A DNA stretch of 64,000 bases from an uncultured Tolumonas sp. (GCF_963676665.1 NZ_OY781381.1:236001-300000), one strand, 5' to 3'; numbered from the stretch's first letter, positions 22,916-31,982 are shown. The notes: generated by a model from the letters alone, not told the origin. Program-made: numbers and translations.

Positions 22916-23359
22916 TCAGGCTGCAACATGCCATCCTGACTCGTTCTGCTCAAATTCCATATTAAGAACGTTTTGAGCTTCCGATTCATTGATCGCATCA
23001 ACAAGAAAGCGCACTTTACTTTCTTTCTCAATAAACTCGTTATATACAGCGCGTATCAAAACATCAGCCATTTTAGGCAGTTCATTTTTGCCTTTTTCCC
23101 ACCGGGCTACTGTTTGTGCATCGACACCAAACAGCTCACCTATCGTCTTCTGCGACAAATTCATTTCAATACGAAGAAAGCGATATTCAGCACCTGTCAT
23201 GGCCGTTGTTTTATCAACGATTTGCTTGGCGATTAAACGGTGTAATCCATGAATATCATCAATGGACACATATTCTTCACCGTCTTCCTCATCCACTGTA
23301 AAGCCATTAACAAGGTACACGTTGTCTAATCCGCACTCCCTGTAGTGATAGCTTTTCAT
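22916..23359 (-). CDS. HTH regulator, probable antitoxin of a DUF4258 pair
   Basis: A 147-residue protein with an N-terminal segment (MKSYHYRECGLDNVYLVNGF) and a Cro/C1-type helix-turn-helix at about residues 65-105 (MNLSQKTIGELFGVDAQTVARWEKGKNELP). This is the layout of DNA-binding antitoxins that follow a small toxin gene. The ATG at 23359 is preferred because AAGGGGACAAAC precedes it. The GTG 15 bases earlier lies over that ribosome site. It lies 49 bp downstream of the DUF4258 gene on the same strand and ends at a strong terminator, so the two form an operon. The antitoxin role is inferred from domain type and pairing. Confidence 0.78.
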   Translation of the reverse strand: MKSYHYRECGLDNVYLVNGFTVDEEDGEEYVSIDDIHGLHRLIAKQIVDKTTAMTGAEYRFLRIEMNLSQKTIGELFGVDAQTVARWEKGKNELPKMADVLIRAVYNEFIEKESKVRFLVDAINESEAQNVLNMEFEQNESGWHVAA

Positions 23360-23408
23360 GTTTGTCCCCTTCACTCACTGTTGCTTAACCAATAGCGTTT
23401 TATGTTCT

Positions 23409-23747
23409 TTATTTAATCATGACCGTTATCAGTCTCAATGATGGGTCGTAATCACACGATTGAATGCAAATCACAACCTCAATCACATCACCTGCAGCAA
23501 CGCCTTTCATATTTAACTTCCAATCACCAGCCGGTGTCTGGCTGGTACTTTCTGTTATGACACTGCTATGACTTTTCAAAACCGATAGGATCTGAGCATC
23601 AGTCACTCGCCGCTCAATCATTCGCTCTCGAATATGCTTTGAAAATTTAATTCTACCCGTGTGATTCTCTGCTAAATCCCTGATGATCTGTTTTGCTGAG
23701 TGATCAGTTAAGGGAAATTCAGATATAACAGTTGGCTTAGATGTCAT
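23409..23747 (-). CDS. DUF4258 protein, candidate toxin
   Basis: A 112-residue protein with the DUF4258 core: FSKHIRERMIERRVTDAQIL (basic SKHxRERMxERxV motif), then a strand-rich half ending VIEVVICIQSCDYDPSLRLITVMIK. DUF4258 proteins are related in pattern to the RelE/MqsR-like toxin fold and often sit beside an HTH gene, as here. A few residues before the motif could be unstructured. The in-frame start at 23780 overlaps a terminator stem region, so ATG 23747 is used. The order toxin first, antitoxin second is like mqsRA and higBA. Toxicity is inferred, not shown. Confidence 0.68.
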   Translation of the reverse strand: MTSKPTVISEFPLTDHSAKQIIRDLAENHTGRIKFSKHIRERMIERRVTDAQILSVLKSHSSVITESTSQTPAGDWKLNMKGVAAGDVIEVVICIQSCDYDPSLRLITVMIK

Positions 23748-23778
23748 ACGTGATCCCAAAGTAATATTTAAGCCGATC

Positions 23779-23810
23779 AAAAAAGCTACCTATCATTTTG
23801 ATAGGTAGCT
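23779..23810 (-). terminator. Rho-independent terminator after hsdR
   Basis: AGCTACCTATCA and TGATAGGTAGCT (23784-23795, 23799-23810) form a 12-bp perfect stem with a three-base loop. Minus-strand RNA continues with five U. It lies 50 bp after the hsdR stop and isolates the DUF4258/HTH pair from hsdR transcription. Confidence 0.85.
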
Positions 23811-23860
23811 CTGAGAAGTCAAGGCAACTTGAGGATATTTCTTTTTAGCAGTACATACTT

Positions 23861-26800
23861 CTAATGATTCTTCTTAAAATTCTCTGCCTGTTCCAGCACG
23901 TTTTTATACACGTCATCGTTCGCTACGGGCGGGAAGCCATAGCGGTGCAGTAACAAGATTAGTTCGACTTTCAGCGCGGCTTTGATGTCGTCGCGGTGAC
24001 TCCAGTCAGGGTATTGCGCCTGATTATCGACGATGATTTTCATCTCTTTCGCCAGTTCGAGCATCTTCTCTTCGTCGTAGGTGAAATCGTATTTCTGCTG
24101 CATGGCGGCGAGAATGTCGTAAAACGCCTTCTCTTCCATATCAATGCCCATCGCTTCAAACGAGGTCATTTCTGATTTCAGTTCATTGAACATACCAAAG
24201 ATCTGCTCAACCATGTCATCGGCAATGACAGTGAACTCTTCGCCGTTAAACAGATCGTTCTCTTTGCGTTCGTTGTAGTTCTCTACCAATGCCTGAAAGC
24301 GTTTCGAGAAGTCGATGCCTTGCATCTGGTTCACTTTTTTAAAGTCGCTGATCGCTTTCGCCAACAGCTTTTGCAGTAACTGAATTTTGGTGTTCGGCAG
24401 TTTGATTTTGCTGATCCGCGCCAGATAGTCTTCGTCGAATATATCGATCGAATCGGCCTGATCATCGCCCAGCGCGTAGATCTCCTCGACCCCATCTGAT
24501 TTCAGGGCTTCGGCGATAAGCTCTCGCACACGGGCGTTCATCTGTGTCACGTCGGGCGCATCACCTTTGGTGAGCTTGAACACGATAGAGCGCACCGCCA
24601 GATAGAAATGAATATGGTCGCGCTCAAACTGGTCTAAGTGTTCACTGCCACAACAGATGTCATAGGCTGCTTTCATGCGCTTCACTAAACCCATAAAACG
24701 GTTTTCAAATTTCTTACTCTGTAATACAAATTCAGCCGCACGGTTAAGACAATCGAGCTGGGCACGGGCTTCACCGCTAAAGTAATCTTTACTATCGAAC
24801 GGGTGGAACATCTGCTTCAACAGATCGAGGTGATTTTTCACCTCGACGACCGATTGGCGGATATCTTCAAAGTTGGTGGCATCGGCTTTGGAATACATCG
24901 CCAGCGCCTGATTCATCTGCCGTTTGATACCGATGTAATCGACCACCAAGCCTTTGTCTTTGCCTTCATAGGTGCGGTTGACGCGGGAAATGGTCTGGAT
25001 CAAGTTGTGCTTTTGCAGCGGCTTATCGATGTAAATGGTGTCGAGCGCTGGCACGTCGAAACCAGTCAGCCACATATCGACCACAAGGGCGATTTTGAAG
25101 TTCGATTTCGGGTTTTTGAACTGTTTATCCAGCTCTTTGCGATCGTCTTTCGTGCCCAGCAGATCGTAAAATTCGGTCTCGTCATCTTTGCTGCGCGTCA
25201 TCACCATGCGCACCATTTCAGAGGGGATCAGCTCTTTGCTTTCAGCTTCGGTGAGTTGCACGCCATCAATCGCTTGCTTCACTTCAAACCATGCGGGGCG
25301 GATCGCTTTTAACTGCTGATAGAAGGCATAGGCGATATCGCGACTAGCACAAACAAACATCGCTTTGCCTTTAACGGTGGAACCTTCGGCCACCCGTTGC
25401 TCGTAATGGTTGGCAAAATCTTTCGCCAGAGCTTCGAGGCGATCGGGGTCGCCTAAAATGGAATACATATTGGCCGAGGCTTTTTTACTCTCGTCGATTT
25501 GATATTCGCTGGCACCGGCATCGGCACATTCGTTGTAATACTTTTCGATTTCCGCCAGTTTGCCGTTATCGAGGATCACCTTCGCCGCACGGCCTTCATA
25601 GACAATCCGCACCGTGATCTCATCGTTTACCGATTCGGTCATGGTGTAACTGTCGATCACCTCACCGAACACCTCCAGCGTGGCATCAATTGGCGTGCCG
25701 GTGAAACCCACAAACGTGGCATTGGGTAACGAGTCATGCAGATATTTGGCAAAGCCGTAGGTTTTACGAATGGAATTGGTCTTTTCATCAATCACGATTT
25801 TCTGATCGAGATTAACCTGACTGCGGTGCGCTTCATCAGAAATGCAGATGATGTTGCTGCGCTCAGAGAGCAATTGCAGATCTTCGGTGAATTTGTGGAT
25901 GGTGGTCAGAAACACACCACCGCTGTTACGCCCGCACAGTTTCGTGCGTAAATCCGCGCGGCTTTCCACTGGTTCAATGGTGTCGTCACCGATAAAACGC
26001 GTGGCGCTGCAAAACTGTTTCGAGAGCTGATCGTCGAGGTCGGTGCGATCGGTGATCAGCACAATGGTCGGGCTGGCAAAATCGACACTCTTCATCAACA
26101 AGCGCGTTAAAAACTGCATGGTGTAACTTTTACCGCAACCCGTTGCGCCAAAATAGGTGCCACCTTTGCCGTTACCGTATGGTTTACGCGCCTGTTTGAT
26201 GCTGAAAAAGAGCTTACGAGCAGCGTAATATTGCGGATAACGGCAACCGACTTTGATCTCTTTTTTGGATGTGTCAGGAAAGAAGATAAAGTTTTTCAGC
26301 ACATCGAGCAGCCGCACAGGGTGGAACAGCCCCTGCACCATGCTGTGCAGCGAATGAATGCCATTTTGTTCACGTGACTCATTGCCGCTAACTTTGCGCC
26401 ATGAATAGAAATAGTCGTATGAGGCAAACAGATTGCCCATGCGGTTATTCACACCATCGCTGATGATGCACAGCGTATTAAACACAAACAGTTGCGGAAT
26501 ATCGCGGCGGTAGCGGGTACACAGCTGCGCCCATGCATGGGCTAGGTTGGCCTCTTCTTCACGGATGGCGCTCTTAAATTCAAACACCACCAATGGCAAG
26601 CCATTGATGTAAAGAATGGCATCGGGAATGCGCACCTGCTCGTCTCTGCCGGTGATTTCAAGCTGGTTAACCACCTTATAGCAGTTGTTATCTCTGGCAG
26701 GCAGATAGGTGATTTTATTTTCAGCGACTTGCTGTAACGGCGGTTGTTCTGCGGTGAACAGTTGCGTTAATGCGGTGGGCAGATGCTGCGTGTCAATAAG

Positions 26801-27130
26801 CTCGATATAGAGATCTTTCTTATTGCGGTCTTCGCGTTTGAACAGAAAGCCATTAGCCAGCCAATGGCAGAAGGTTTTATTGCTGTCGTAAAGATCGGTG
26901 GCGGGAAGCGTGGCAAGCTGGCGGATGATGCTGTCGATTTCACTGCTGGTAATATCATCAGCCTGATATTGGCTGGCGAGGTAGGTGCGTAAATCATCGG
27001 TGATCAGCACTTGCTCGTTGTTTTTACGCACCAGCGTTTCACCTAACACATGCGTAAAACCCTGCTCGCCCAGCAGCTCGATAATGGCCTGTTCCAGTTT
27101 TGCTTCGGTAAACTTAATCGACCCTTCCAT
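23861..27130 (-). CDS. hsdR: Type I restriction enzyme, subunit R (HsdR)
   Basis: HsdR is the motor and nuclease subunit that, with HsdM and HsdS, translocates and cuts unmodified DNA. The N-terminal nuclease domain shows a PD-(D/E)xK site (Asp170, then Glu184-Phe-Lys186 in VVFEFKSA). The helicase motor has Walker A in GATGCGKSYTMQF, the DEAH box CISDEAHRSQ, FVGFTGTPI and a motif VI-like QTISRVNRTYEGK. A long helical C-terminal region would bind HsdM. At 1089 residues it looks complete. It is separated from hsdS by two genes on the other strand, so it needs its own promoter, in the 160 bp it shares with the divergent AbiEi-like gene. Confidence 0.96.
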   Translation of the reverse strand: MEGSIKFTEAKLEQAIIELLGEQGFTHVLGETLVRKNNEQVLITDDLRTYLASQYQADDITSSEIDSIIRQLATLPATDLYDSNKTFCHWLANGFLFKREDRNKKDLYIELIDTQHLPTALTQLFTAEQPPLQQVAENKITYLPARDNNCYKVVNQLEITGRDEQVRIPDAILYINGLPLVVFEFKSAIREEEANLAHAWAQLCTRYRRDIPQLFVFNTLCIISDGVNNRMGNLFASYDYFYSWRKVSGNESREQNGIHSLHSMVQGLFHPVRLLDVLKNFIFFPDTSKKEIKVGCRYPQYYAARKLFFSIKQARKPYGNGKGGTYFGATGCGKSYTMQFLTRLLMKSVDFASPTIVLITDRTDLDDQLSKQFCSATRFIGDDTIEPVESRADLRTKLCGRNSGGVFLTTIHKFTEDLQLLSERSNIICISDEAHRSQVNLDQKIVIDEKTNSIRKTYGFAKYLHDSLPNATFVGFTGTPIDATLEVFGEVIDSYTMTESVNDEITVRIVYEGRAAKVILDNGKLAEIEKYYNECADAGASEYQIDESKKASANMYSILGDPDRLEALAKDFANHYEQRVAEGSTVKGKAMFVCASRDIAYAFYQQLKAIRPAWFEVKQAIDGVQLTEAESKELIPSEMVRMVMTRSKDDETEFYDLLGTKDDRKELDKQFKNPKSNFKIALVVDMWLTGFDVPALDTIYIDKPLQKHNLIQTISRVNRTYEGKDKGLVVDYIGIKRQMNQALAMYSKADATNFEDIRQSVVEVKNHLDLLKQMFHPFDSKDYFSGEARAQLDCLNRAAEFVLQSKKFENRFMGLVKRMKAAYDICCGSEHLDQFERDHIHFYLAVRSIVFKLTKGDAPDVTQMNARVRELIAEALKSDGVEEIYALGDDQADSIDIFDEDYLARISKIKLPNTKIQLLQKLLAKAISDFKKVNQMQGIDFSKRFQALVENYNERKENDLFNGEEFTVIADDMVEQIFGMFNELKSEMTSFEAMGIDMEEKAFYDILAAMQQKYDFTYDEEKMLELAKEMKIIVDNQAQYPDWSHRDDIKAALKVELILLLHRYGFPPVANDDVYKNVLEQAENFKKNH

Positions 27131-27242
27131 GAACTTCCGCCATGACCGCTTTGACTGCCAAAATTAACAGTAGTCTACTGATTAAGGAGTCAAAAAGGTA
27201 TGGGTTCAGTCCATTTAGGTAAATCATCTTTACACTTGATGA

Positions 27243-27293
27243 TTTCACGAATATTCTTTTTTCATGATTCATGAAAATCAATGAAACGTGAAA
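27243..27293. promoter_or_regulatory. Nested inverted repeats before the AbiEi-like gene, candidate autoregulatory operator
   Basis: An inner repeat, TTTTCATG-ATT-CATGAAAA (27259-27277), is a perfect 8-bp inverted repeat. An outer pair, TTTCACG (27243-27249) and CGTGAAA (27287-27293), flanks it and ends at the start codon of the AbiEi-like gene. AbiEi antitoxins are known to repress their own promoters by binding inverted repeats, so this is a good operator candidate. It also lies in the hsdR promoter region. Confidence 0.55.
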
Positions 27294-28256
27294 ATGACAG
27301 AGCTGAATCTGGAAAACATTCTTCAGGTTTTACCGAATGAATGGCAACCGCACATAAAGCTGTTTAACAAAGCAGAGAATCCAGCTATTGATGGTGAATT
27401 GACTATCTTACTGAATCAGCAACCGAAGCATTACTTTCTTGAATTCAAGCAAATACACCGTAAAGAAAGTCTGGTTCATTACACTCACACTGATTTAAAA
27501 AAACGTTGCATCTTAGTGTGTAACGCATTGAGTGCATACCTGCGTGAGATTTGCATAGATCTCAATGTGAATTACATTGATGAGTCCGGCAACATCAGAA
27601 TTGTTGATGATTCAACCTACATCCTCATCCAAGGGCAGAAGGCGGTTCCAAGCAAAACAATCGCAACGATGACAACCGGCATCGTGAAATGTTTATTTGC
27701 TTTCTTTGCTGAGCCAGCGCTTCTGAACGCGCCTTATACCCTGATTGCGGAACGAGCCGATATCTCATTAGGCATGGTGAATAAAACCATGTCTTTTCTG
27801 CTCAATAACAAGCATATCGCGCAGCAATCAACAGAACGCCGTTTTTTAGATATTCAAAATCTGCAATACGAGTGGCTGATAAGCTATCTGCAAAAAGTTG
27901 CACTTAAAATTCCGGCTATTACTTGCCCGCAGCCTGAACATTGGGAAAACGTACCGCTTGCGAAAGGCGATCTCTGGGCTGGTGAGGTTGCCGCAACTCA
28001 GTTAACGGAGTATCTGATCCCGCAAGCGCTGCTGTTATTCGCGCAAAACCTGCGGCCAGAAAAATACCCCATCAGCAAAAATCAAAACTCAAAATTGCAG
28101 ATGAAAAAAGCATTCTGGGGCAAAGAGCTCAACATCTCACAAAACGCATTCGCACTGCTGACGGTCGCGGAATTGCTACTGAGTAAAGATGGACGAAATC
28201 GTGAATTGGCAGAGATGATCAATGACAAATACTTACACCTTACAAAACTCCCTTGA
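27294..28256 (+). CDS. AbiEi-family antitoxin of a type IV toxin-antitoxin pair
   Basis: A 320-residue protein in three parts. The N-terminus (about 1-115) looks like the restriction-endonuclease-like fold found in the larger AbiEi proteins, with Asp33 and Glu50-Phe-Lys52 at nuclease-like positions and ILVCNALSAYLREI...NYIDESGNIRIV after it. A winged helix follows at about 150-190 (ERADISLGMVNKTMSFLL). The C-terminal AbiEi signature is GDLWAGEVAATQLTEYLIP. It overlaps the nucleotidyltransferase gene by 35 bp, so the two are coupled. The ATG at 27294 is preferred over a GTG six bases before it. The antitoxin would act as repressor and counter the partner without binding it, as described for AbiE. 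Whether the nuclease-like fold is active is unknown. Confidence 0.8.
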   Translation: MTELNLENILQVLPNEWQPHIKLFNKAENPAIDGELTILLNQQPKHYFLEFKQIHRKESLVHYTHTDLKKRCILVCNALSAYLREICIDLNVNYIDESGNIRIVDDSTYILIQGQKAVPSKTIATMTTGIVKCLFAFFAEPALLNAPYTLIAERADISLGMVNKTMSFLLNNKHIAQQSTERRFLDIQNLQYEWLISYLQKVALKIPAITCPQPEHWENVPLAKGDLWAGEVAATQLTEYLIPQALLLFAQNLRPEKYPISKNQNSKLQMKKAFWGKELNISQNAFALLTVAELLLSKDGRNRELAEMINDKYLHLTKLP

Positions 28257-29040
28257 TCCGTTACTGCATCAGGCATTAAGCAACGTGGTTGCTGCGGCGA
28301 ACAGTATTCAGCTTGATTACTTTATTGCTGGTGCAACCGCACGGGATGTCGTGCTGCATGGCATCTTTGGTTATGCGCCCAGCAGAGCGACGCGTGATAT
28401 TGATACAGCGATCTTTATTCGGTCGTGGGATGAATTCACTCATGTCAGACAGGCGCTCATCGAAAAAGGGATGCGTGAAACCGCACATGCACACCGCTTT
28501 CTTGAGCCAGAGACAGGGTTGCCATTAGATATCATCCCTTTTGGCGATATTGCCGATAACGATGGTGCGATTCAGTGGCCGCCGGACTATGCGGTGACCA
28601 TGAGTGTGATTGGTTTTGATGAAGCCTATAACGCGGCGTTATGGGTAACAGATGGTGATTTACAATTCAAAGTAGCCTCACTGGCAGGCATTGCACTGTT
28701 GAAATTGATCGCTTGGGATGAAAAAGGTCAGGAAAGAAACAAGGATGCGGCTGATTTTTATACCATCCTCGATCGCTATCAAACGATCCACCAAGACCGG
28801 CTCTGGGATGAGTATGTACCGAGTAAACAATATGACTATGACATCCCCCTTTGTTGTTCATTTTTATTAGGTTTTGATATCAAAGCGATGTTGTCTGATT
28901 CAGCGAAAGATGTCTTGCTGCGGATTCACGCCGCCAAACAAGATCAATTCATCTCGGTCATCGCAAGGACAAACTCAGGTGTGGATATTGCTCAGTTAGA
29001 ATCGCAGTTCCGCGCATTCTGGCACGGCTTGGCTTTCTGA
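28222..29040 (+). CDS. AbiEii/AbiGii-family nucleotidyltransferase toxin
   Basis: A 272-residue protein with a DNA polymerase beta-like nucleotidyltransferase site: FIAGATARDVVLHG (family GG/GA loop), followed by RATRDIDTAIF with the paired catalytic aspartates. AbiEii toxins are GTP-dependent nucleotidyltransferases that halt growth. Some relatives add nucleotides to tRNA. The gene overlaps the end of the antitoxin gene. The pair is inserted, on the opposite strand, between hsdS and hsdR of a type I restriction system. The C-terminal third has no clear motif. Confidence 0.82.
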   Translation: MTNTYTLQNSLDPLLHQALSNVVAAANSIQLDYFIAGATARDVVLHGIFGYAPSRATRDIDTAIFIRSWDEFTHVRQALIEKGMRETAHAHRFLEPETGLPLDIIPFGDIADNDGAIQWPPDYAVTMSVIGFDEAYNAALWVTDGDLQFKVASLAGIALLKLIAWDEKGQERNKDAADFYTILDRYQTIHQDRLWDEYVPSKQYDYDIPLCCSFLLGFDIKAMLSDSAKDVLLRIHAAKQDQFISVIARTNSGVDIAQLESQFRAFWHGLAF

Positions 29041-29052
29041 AACCCTATGAAA

Positions 29053-29072
29053 CTCCCCTTAATTAAGGGGAG
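29053..29072. terminator. 20-bp palindrome at the convergent ends of the AbiEii-like and hsdS genes
   Basis: CTCCCCTTAATTAAGGGGAG is perfectly palindromic, lies 12 bp after one stop, and covers the hsdS stop codon. Position suits a shared terminator, but there is no real loop and only short T tracts (TTTC on both sides), so terminator activity is uncertain. Confidence 0.5.
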
Positions 29073-30388
29073 GGAATTTCGTCTAACCGCAATTCACCGG
29101 AAATGAGTTTTGGTAGTAAGGTGTCTCGGAGTTGAGTTAATTGCTCAACCTCTTTAGCAGCCAGCTCAATTTTTTTATCCCAATCACCAGCATATTTATC
29201 GAAAAAGAAAATACAGTCTTTAGGTACAGCCAATTGCGGTAAAGAATTCATATCTTTTTGATTAATACTACCGAAAACAGTTCCTTCACCTTCATACACC
29301 TCAAAATGCTTAGCTAGGTTATTAATTGCATAATAGGTAAATGAAACACTGCCAGACTTATGTCTAACAGCAGCAATGCCTCTTCCAATACAACAATCAG
29401 ATGCAGCCAAATTGGTATCACCAACAGGTGCTCTTACACTGATAAGAGTGTCATTTTTATTAGCTGAACGTTTTGGATCAGTGCAATAAACTCTGTTAGA
29501 TGGAAATCTAAAACCAAAATCTGTTTTCCCCTGAAAAAAAGGAATACCGATAGAATTTTCGTTATATGTATCTCCGGGGGGAGATTGCCCCATAGTTACA
29601 TCAAATTCATTACCAACATTCGATGCTTTCCACCCCTTCGGCACCCAGCCCAATTCACTCTCTTCAAACTCAGCCGGAAACAGTGCCCGAACATCGGCTG
29701 GCAGCGGCTGAAAGTCTTGACTGGCGCGCACTTTCTGACGCAGCTCGGCACGAGCTTGTAACAGCTCGGGGATCTCGTTGCCCGCATCGAGCGCGTTATC
29801 AATCACCGGATCAAAATCGACAAACCACGACTTAAACAGCGTTTGCGCCATCTGTTCGAGGGTTTGATTGATTTGGCGGTTGAGAGCGATTTTGTCATTG
29901 TAATGACCTATGACAGTAGCAATTTTAGCTTCGGTACGATGGTCTAATCTTGGTATTTTTAAAGACTTAATGGACTTTAAACTTAATGTTGGTTGAGCAG
30001 CACCTGCAACCATCACATTCATTTGATGACGACATTCAGCTGAATTAAGAATGTAGTATAGGTATTGAGGGTTAATTTTTTTAGGAACTATAGCTGCAGT
30101 ATTTTGTCCCAAACAAAAATTTATTTCCTCAACATAAGCCATCTCACCAAAATTAGCACCAACTCTGGTAATGATTATATCCCCTCGAGATGGCGAATAA
30201 TTACGTGAGTAATTTCTGTATACATCCTCAGAAACGCAACGAGTATTAGAAAGATCCAATGGACCATAACTTAAATCAACACAACGAACCATCGGATATC
30301 CATTTAATGAATATTTTGGTGTTATATGCAGGGAATCAATTATGTCCGCGATATCAGAAAGTAATGATTCTTTTATTTCACTCCCCAT
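29063..30388 (-). CDS. hsdS: Type I restriction enzyme, specificity subunit S (HsdS)
   Basis: HsdS reads the bipartite DNA target and positions two HsdM and two HsdR subunits. The 441 residues show two target-recognition domains separated by conserved helices: an N-terminal domain to about 180; the central conserved helix (IATVIGHYNDKIALNRQINQ); a second domain from about 250; and a C-terminal conserved helix (WDKKIELAAKEVEQLTQLRD). The two helices resemble one another, as expected for the circular pseudo-symmetry of the subunit. Base composition dips in the recognition domains, as is usual for these variable parts. The start overlaps the end of hsdM by 11 bases. Target sequence cannot be predicted. 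Confidence 0.94.
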   Translation of the reverse strand: MGSEIKESLLSDIADIIDSLHITPKYSLNGYPMVRCVDLSYGPLDLSNTRCVSEDVYRNYSRNYSPSRGDIIITRVGANFGEMAYVEEINFCLGQNTAAIVPKKINPQYLYYILNSAECRHQMNVMVAGAAQPTLSLKSIKSLKIPRLDHRTEAKIATVIGHYNDKIALNRQINQTLEQMAQTLFKSWFVDFDPVIDNALDAGNEIPELLQARAELRQKVRASQDFQPLPADVRALFPAEFEESELGWVPKGWKASNVGNEFDVTMGQSPPGDTYNENSIGIPFFQGKTDFGFRFPSNRVYCTDPKRSANKNDTLISVRAPVGDTNLAASDCCIGRGIAAVRHKSGSVSFTYYAINNLAKHFEVYEGEGTVFGSINQKDMNSLPQLAVPKDCIFFFDKYAGDWDKKIELAAKEVEQLTQLRDTLLPKLISGELRLDEIPSP

Positions 30389-31982
30389 ATCCCAACGCCT
30401 CCAGATTCTGGCGGATCTCTTTATCTAACGCTTCCGCCTGATTCATCTGTTGGAACAGGGTCTGCGACAGTTCGCGCATCTTGGTTTCAAAGGCAATGCC
30501 ATCATCTTCAATATCCGCCGCCCCGACATAGCGCCCCGGTGTCAGCACGTAGTCGTTGACTTTCATTTCTGCCGTGGTTGCCACTTTGCAGAAACCGGCG
30601 ATGTCGTCATATTTTTCGAGTTTGCTTTCACCACGGGTGATGCGATCGGCCAGCTCTTCCGGCGTGCTGCGCCATGCGTGATAGGTGTCGGCGATGCTGG
30701 CGATGTCTTCCAGCGTCAGCTCTTTGGTGGTGCGGCTGATCATGGTGCCCATGTCACGCGCATCGATAAACAGCGTTTCGCCTTCGCGGTTGCGATAGCC
30801 GTGCGACAGATCAGCCTTTTTGTTTTTGGTGATAAACCATAAACAGACCGGAATTTGCGTGGTGAAGAACAACTGACCGGGCAAAGCGATCATGCATTCC
30901 ACAATGTCGTTTTCGATCATCTGGGCACGGATCTCGCCTTCCCCACTGGTGTTCGAGCTCATTGACCCGTTCGCCAACACAAAGCCTGCGGTGCCGGTTT
31001 CTGACAGCTTCGACAGCATGTGTAAGATCCAACCATAGTTGGCGTTACCCGTCGGCGGCGTGCGATAGCCCGCAAAGCGCGGGTCATCAGTCAGCTCCGA
31101 TTCGTTACGCCAATCTTTCAGGTTAAATGGCGGGTTCGCCATGATGAAATCGGCTTTCAGATCTTTATGCTGGTCGTTAAAGAAGGTGTCGGCTGGTTTC
31201 TCACCGAGGTTGCCCGACAGCCCACGGATCGCGAGGTTCATCTTCGCCAGCTTGTAGGTGGTGGCAGTGAGTTCCTGCCCGAACACAGCGATGTCTTTAC
31301 TCTTACCCTGATGGCTTTGCACAAACTTCACCGACTGCACGAACATGCCGCCCGAGCCACAACACGGGTCGTAAATTTTACCTTGGTAAGGTTCCAGCAT
31401 CTCGGAAAGCAGCGTCACGATGCACTTTGGCGTATAAAACTCGCCACCACCTTTGCCTTCGGTGGCCGCAAATTTGCCTAAGAAATATTCATACACCCGA
31501 CCCACCAGATCGTCTTCGCTCAGGTGGCATTCATCGGCCAAGGTGTCGATGTTTTCGATGGAATCAATCAGCGAGGCGAGCTTCTTCACTTCCAAATTTT
31601 GGCGCGAGAAGTAGTTATCAGGCAGTGCGCCTTGCAGTGACGGGTTACGCTTTTCAATGGTCGAGAGCGCGGTGTCGATGAGCACGGCAATGTCATCTTG
31701 CTTGGCATGCGCCTGAATAAACGACCAGCGGGTCTCTTCCGGCAGATAGAAGATGTTATCTTGCTGATAGAAGACATCCATATCAACAAACGCTTCTTTA
31801 CCTTCCTTTATCAGCGCTTCACGGCGGGCTTCAAACTTGTCGCTGATGAACTTTAAGAACACCAGACTTAACACCACGTGTTTGTATTCTGATGATTCAA
31901 CACTACCGCGTAATTGATTGGCGGTGTCCCACAGGGTCTCTTCAAACCCTTTCTGCGCTTTCTTTGCCGGTGCTTTTGCCAT
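30378..31982 (-). CDS. hsdM: Type I restriction enzyme, methyltransferase subunit M (HsdM)
   Basis: HsdM methylates adenine at the N6 position within the target read by HsdS. The N-terminal helical domain (ETLWDTANQLRGSVESSEYK) is the HsdM_N type. The SAM-binding motif I is DPCCGSGGMFVQSVKF, after the segment GEFYTPKCIV. The catalytic motif is ADFIMANPPFNLKDW (NPPF). The 534-residue length is normal. It is the promoter-proximal gene of the hsdM-hsdS unit and is tightly coupled to hsdS. Confidence 0.96.
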   Translation of the reverse strand: MAKAPAKKAQKGFEETLWDTANQLRGSVESSEYKHVVLSLVFLKFISDKFEARREALIKEGKEAFVDMDVFYQQDNIFYLPEETRWSFIQAHAKQDDIAVLIDTALSTIEKRNPSLQGALPDNYFSRQNLEVKKLASLIDSIENIDTLADECHLSEDDLVGRVYEYFLGKFAATEGKGGGEFYTPKCIVTLLSEMLEPYQGKIYDPCCGSGGMFVQSVKFVQSHQGKSKDIAVFGQELTATTYKLAKMNLAIRGLSGNLGEKPADTFFNDQHKDLKADFIMANPPFNLKDWRNESELTDDPRFAGYRTPPTGNANYGWILHMLSKLSETGTAGFVLANGSMSSNTSGEGEIRAQMIENDIVECMIALPGQLFFTTQIPVCLWFITKNKKADLSHGYRNREGETLFIDARDMGTMISRTTKELTLEDIASIADTYHAWRSTPEELADRITRGESKLEKYDDIAGFCKVATTAEMKVNDYVLTPGRYVGAADIEDDGIAFETKMRELSQTLFQQMNQAEALDKEIRQNLEALGYGE

